Origin: Lachnospiraceae bacterium
GTDB lineage: Bacteria > Bacillota > Clostridia > Lachnospirales > Lachnospiraceae
NCBI GenBank assembly: GCA_021202575.1
Contig: JAJQCU010000213.1
Location: forward strand, 1-7,990
Length of the DNA stretch: 7,990 nt
Reading direction: 5' to 3'
The notes beneath the pieces are model-generated. The model searched no databases and was not told the origin of the DNA. It was given only the letters and a program-made list of their open reading frames with translations. Below are positions 6,183-7,990 of this stretch, piece after piece (positions within the stretch are counted from its first letter, which is position 1; each line of letters starts with the position of its first letter). The position numbers and the translations under genes are program-made.

Positions 6183-7805
6183 ATGAAAAAGAAACTTGTT
6201 CTTTTCTGCGCACTGGCCCTCCTCGTCTCTGCTGCACTTGGCGCATGCAGCCAGGGCGGCAAGAGCTCCGATACGCAGGCCAATGCTTCGGCCTCATCCG
6301 AAAACGGTTCCGCCGCGGACACCGATACGGAAAGCGCCGATGCTTCTACGGAATCTGATACTTCTTCAGATGGTACACCTACGACAGGCGGCAGCGTTGT
6401 GCTCGGCATGACGCAGGACCTGGTAAGTCTTGACCCCCATGAAACTACGGACGCAGGAACTCGAAGTGTGGTGTTCAACATGTACGAAGGCCTTGTCAAG
6501 GCCACTTCCGACGGCGATCTTGAGCCGGCGGTCGCCAGCAGCTACGTGATCTCAGAGGATGCAGCGTGCTATACGTTCACCTTAAGAGACGGCATTTTAT
6601 TCAGTGACGGAACAGCTGTGACCGTGGAAGACGTCAAATATTCTATCGAACGCTATGCCCAGATTCAGGGCGAATCTTCCTCCTTCGCAACAGCAGTGGA
6701 CTCGGTGGTCATCGACGATGACAGTACGGTCAGTATTTATCTGACGGAAGCCAATTCCGAATTCCTGGCACAGTTGACTGTGGCCATCATTCCGGCGTCC
6801 AACGACGACCCGGCTGGCAATCCCATCGGGACCGGTCCCTTTAAGTATGTTTCCTACTCTGTGGGACAGAATCTGATTCTGGAGAGGAATGAATATTACT
6901 GGGGAGACGCGGCTTACCTGGATCAGGTGGAATTTAAATTTATCGCGGATACGGAAACCGCCTTCACCCAGCTTCTGGCGGGCACCATCGATATCCTCAA
7001 CTATCTGACCACCTCCCAGGTGCAGACTCTTGAGGCCCAGTACAGCGACCAGTTCAATGTGGTGGAGGGTTCCATGCACTATGTGCACGCTCTGTTCCTC
7101 AATAACGACTACGAACCGCTCTCCGATGTGCGTGTGCGCCAGGCCCTGTGCTATGCCATAGACCGGGATGAGATCAATCAGTTCCTGTTTGACGGAGCCA
7201 GCCAGATCATCGGCTCCCACATGATCCCGGCGCTGACCACCTGGTATGAGGAGAGCACCGCCGACATGTACACCTACGATGTGGAGAAAGCAAAGGAGCT
7301 GCTGGCCGAGGCCGGCTACGCCGATGGCTTTGATCTGACCATCTCTGTTCCCAGCTCCTACTCCCAGCATGTAGACACGGCACAGATCATCGCAAACCAG
7401 CTGGAAGCTGTCGGCATCCGTGTGACCATCCAGGAGGTGGAATGGAGCACCTGGTTGTCGGATGTATACAAGGGCCGCGATTACCAGGCCACCGTCATCA
7501 GCTTTGACGGGGATTTGAACCCCAGCGACTGGCTGGCCAGATATCAGTCCGACGCCTCCAATAATTTCTTCAATTATTCCAATGAGGAATACGATGCCCT
7601 GCTGGCGGAGGCTCTGGCCGCGATCGATACCGATGAAAAGGCTGCCCTGTACAAACAGATGCAGATCAATCTGGCCGAGAACGCCGCCGCCGTCTATATC
7701 GAGGATCCGGCGGACTTCGTGGCGGTCAGCTCGGACTATGCCGGGTATGTATTCTATCCTACCTCCGCGTGGGATATGTCCACCATCTATATGATTTCGG
7801 ATTGA
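6183..7805 (+). CDS. ABC transporter solute-binding lipoprotein, family 5 (peptide/nickel/oligosaccharide class)
   Basis: The chosen start at 6183 has GAGG 8 bases upstream (6171-6174) and immediately gives a lipoprotein signal: MKKK, a hydrophobic core, and the lipobox LGAC with C22 as the lipid-modified residue. An in-frame ATG 36 bases upstream (6147) would bury the signal peptide and is rejected. The 540-residue protein has a Ser/Thr/Asp/Glu-rich linker (about 23-66), then the Bac_5 fold: LDPHET (83-88), NMYEGLV (99-105), YTFTLRDGILFSDG (130-143), GTGPF (216-220), NEYYWG (236-241) and VRQALCYAIDRD (318-329). It would be anchored outside the membrane and deliver ligand to the permease that follows. 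Family members carry peptides, nickel, or plant and microbial oligosaccharides; beside sugar-catabolic genes, a glycoside is plausible but inferred. Confidence 0.95.
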   Translation: MKKKLVLFCALALLVSAALGACSQGGKSSDTQANASASSENGSAADTDTESADASTESDTSSDGTPTTGGSVVLGMTQDLVSLDPHETTDAGTRSVVFNMYEGLVKATSDGDLEPAVASSYVISEDAACYTFTLRDGILFSDGTAVTVEDVKYSIERYAQIQGESSSFATAVDSVVIDDDSTVSIYLTEANSEFLAQLTVAIIPASNDDPAGNPIGTGPFKYVSYSVGQNLILERNEYYWGDAAYLDQVEFKFIADTETAFTQLLAGTIDILNYLTTSQVQTLEAQYSDQFNVVEGSMHYVHALFLNNDYEPLSDVRVRQALCYAIDRDEINQFLFDGASQIIGSHMIPALTTWYEESTADMYTYDVEKAKELLAEAGYADGFDLTISVPSSYSQHVDTAQIIANQLEAVGIRVTIQEVEWSTWLSDVYKGRDYQATVISFDGDLNPSDWLARYQSDASNNFFNYSNEEYDALLAEALAAIDTDEKAALYKQMQINLAENAAAVYIEDPADFVAVSSDYAGYVFYPTSAWDMSTIYMISD

Positions 7806-7819
7806 TGAAATAATTTTGC

Positions 7820-7886
7820 GGCCACATAATAACGCAAACCGTTTTGCTTTTTTTTGCGGCTGTCGGTTTCCTTTATGTATGTGGCC
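7820..7886 (+). terminator. Nested inverted repeats with T-tract after the binding-protein gene (possible attenuating terminator)
   Basis: The outer arms GGCCACATA (7820-7828) and TATGTGGCC (7878-7886) are perfect. Inside, AAACCG (7836-7841) can pair with CGGTTT (7864-7869). Alternatively GCAAA (7834-7838) can pair with TTTGC (7843-7847), directly followed by eight T (7848-7855), which is the layout of a weak intrinsic terminator. The structures are mutually exclusive in part. Because a permease gene follows at 7919, partial termination giving excess binding protein over permease is the likely role. Confidence 0.5.
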
Positions 7887-7918
7887 TGGTATTGACATGA
7901 CCTCAGCGGGTGCTGATT

Positions 7919-7990
7919 ATGAGCCTTCCATATTTTATAAAAAAATTTATCACTCTCATTATGACATTGTTGTTGATTACTCTGCTCACC
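7919..7990 (+). CDS. ABC transporter permease, N-terminal fragment (DppB/OppB-like; cut by window edge)
   Basis: From ATG 7919 the frame is open for all 24 codons to the window end and reads MSLPYFIKKFITLIMTLL, then LITLLT. A short basic segment (KK) followed by a hydrophobic stretch is the typical start of the first membrane helix of peptide-class ABC permeases, and a permease is what normally follows a family 5 binding protein. The ribosome binding site is poor (AGCGGG about 8 bases upstream), so a start at the internal ATG 7961 is possible but would cut into the helix. The fragment is too short for a firm family call; identity rests largely on context. Confidence 0.65.
   Translation, partial: MSLPYFIKKFITLIMTLLLITLLT

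Noticed and set aside
6597..7898. 433-codon open frame on the minus strand opposite the solute-binding protein
   Set aside because: It is antisense to a clear Bac_5 lipoprotein and shows no family motif; long antisense frames are common opposite GC-rich third-position genes.
7892..7920. TTGACA-17-GATTAT as a promoter for the permease
   Set aside because: The hexamers look good, but the -10 overlaps the permease start codon, so transcription would begin inside the gene; only usable if the true start is further right.

Overview
The window looks like a gut-type Clostridia (Bacillota, probably Lachnospiraceae) chromosome. The reasons are strong GGAGG-type ribosome binding sites, mixed moderate-GC coding with AT-rich gaps, an AraC regulator with a PocR-type sensor, and a lipoprotein binding protein with a long Ser/Thr/Asp/Glu linker. 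The genus is inference only. No RNA genes, insertion sequences, CRISPR arrays or origins were seen.

The layout is a divergent carbohydrate locus. Leftward (minus strand, read from about 4917 down to 1) are: a class II ketose-phosphate aldolase (4042-4917), an L-fucose/L-arabinose isomerase-family protein (2579-3982), a gap rich in inverted repeats (2361-2578), an FGGY-family sugar kinase (861-2360), and a DUF4432 aldose-1-epimerase-like protein that runs off the left edge (1-839). Rightward (plus strand) are: an AraC-family regulator with an N-terminal PocR-type ligand-binding domain (5161-6057), a family 5 (peptide/nickel/oligosaccharide class) lipoprotein solute-binding protein (6183-7805), and the first 24 codons of an ABC permease (7919 onward).

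Together the enzymes make a coherent catabolic route. The mutarotase-like protein would interconvert anomers, the isomerase would turn an aldose into a ketose, the FGGY kinase would phosphorylate the ketose, and the aldolase would split the ketose phosphate, probably giving dihydroxyacetone phosphate plus a short aldehyde. The rightward ABC system would bring in the substrate or a glycoside of it, and the PocR-AraC protein would sense a ligand and control one or both arms from the 243-bp divergent region. The exact sugar cannot be read from the sequence.

The most notable non-coding structures are: a 123-bp block of three consecutive hairpins between isomerase and kinase, two of which share an AACGAC/GTCGTT core; a triple 11-bp repeat inside a larger inverted repeat just after the isomerase; dyad sequences in the regulator promoter; and nested inverted repeats with a T-tract between the binding-protein and permease genes.
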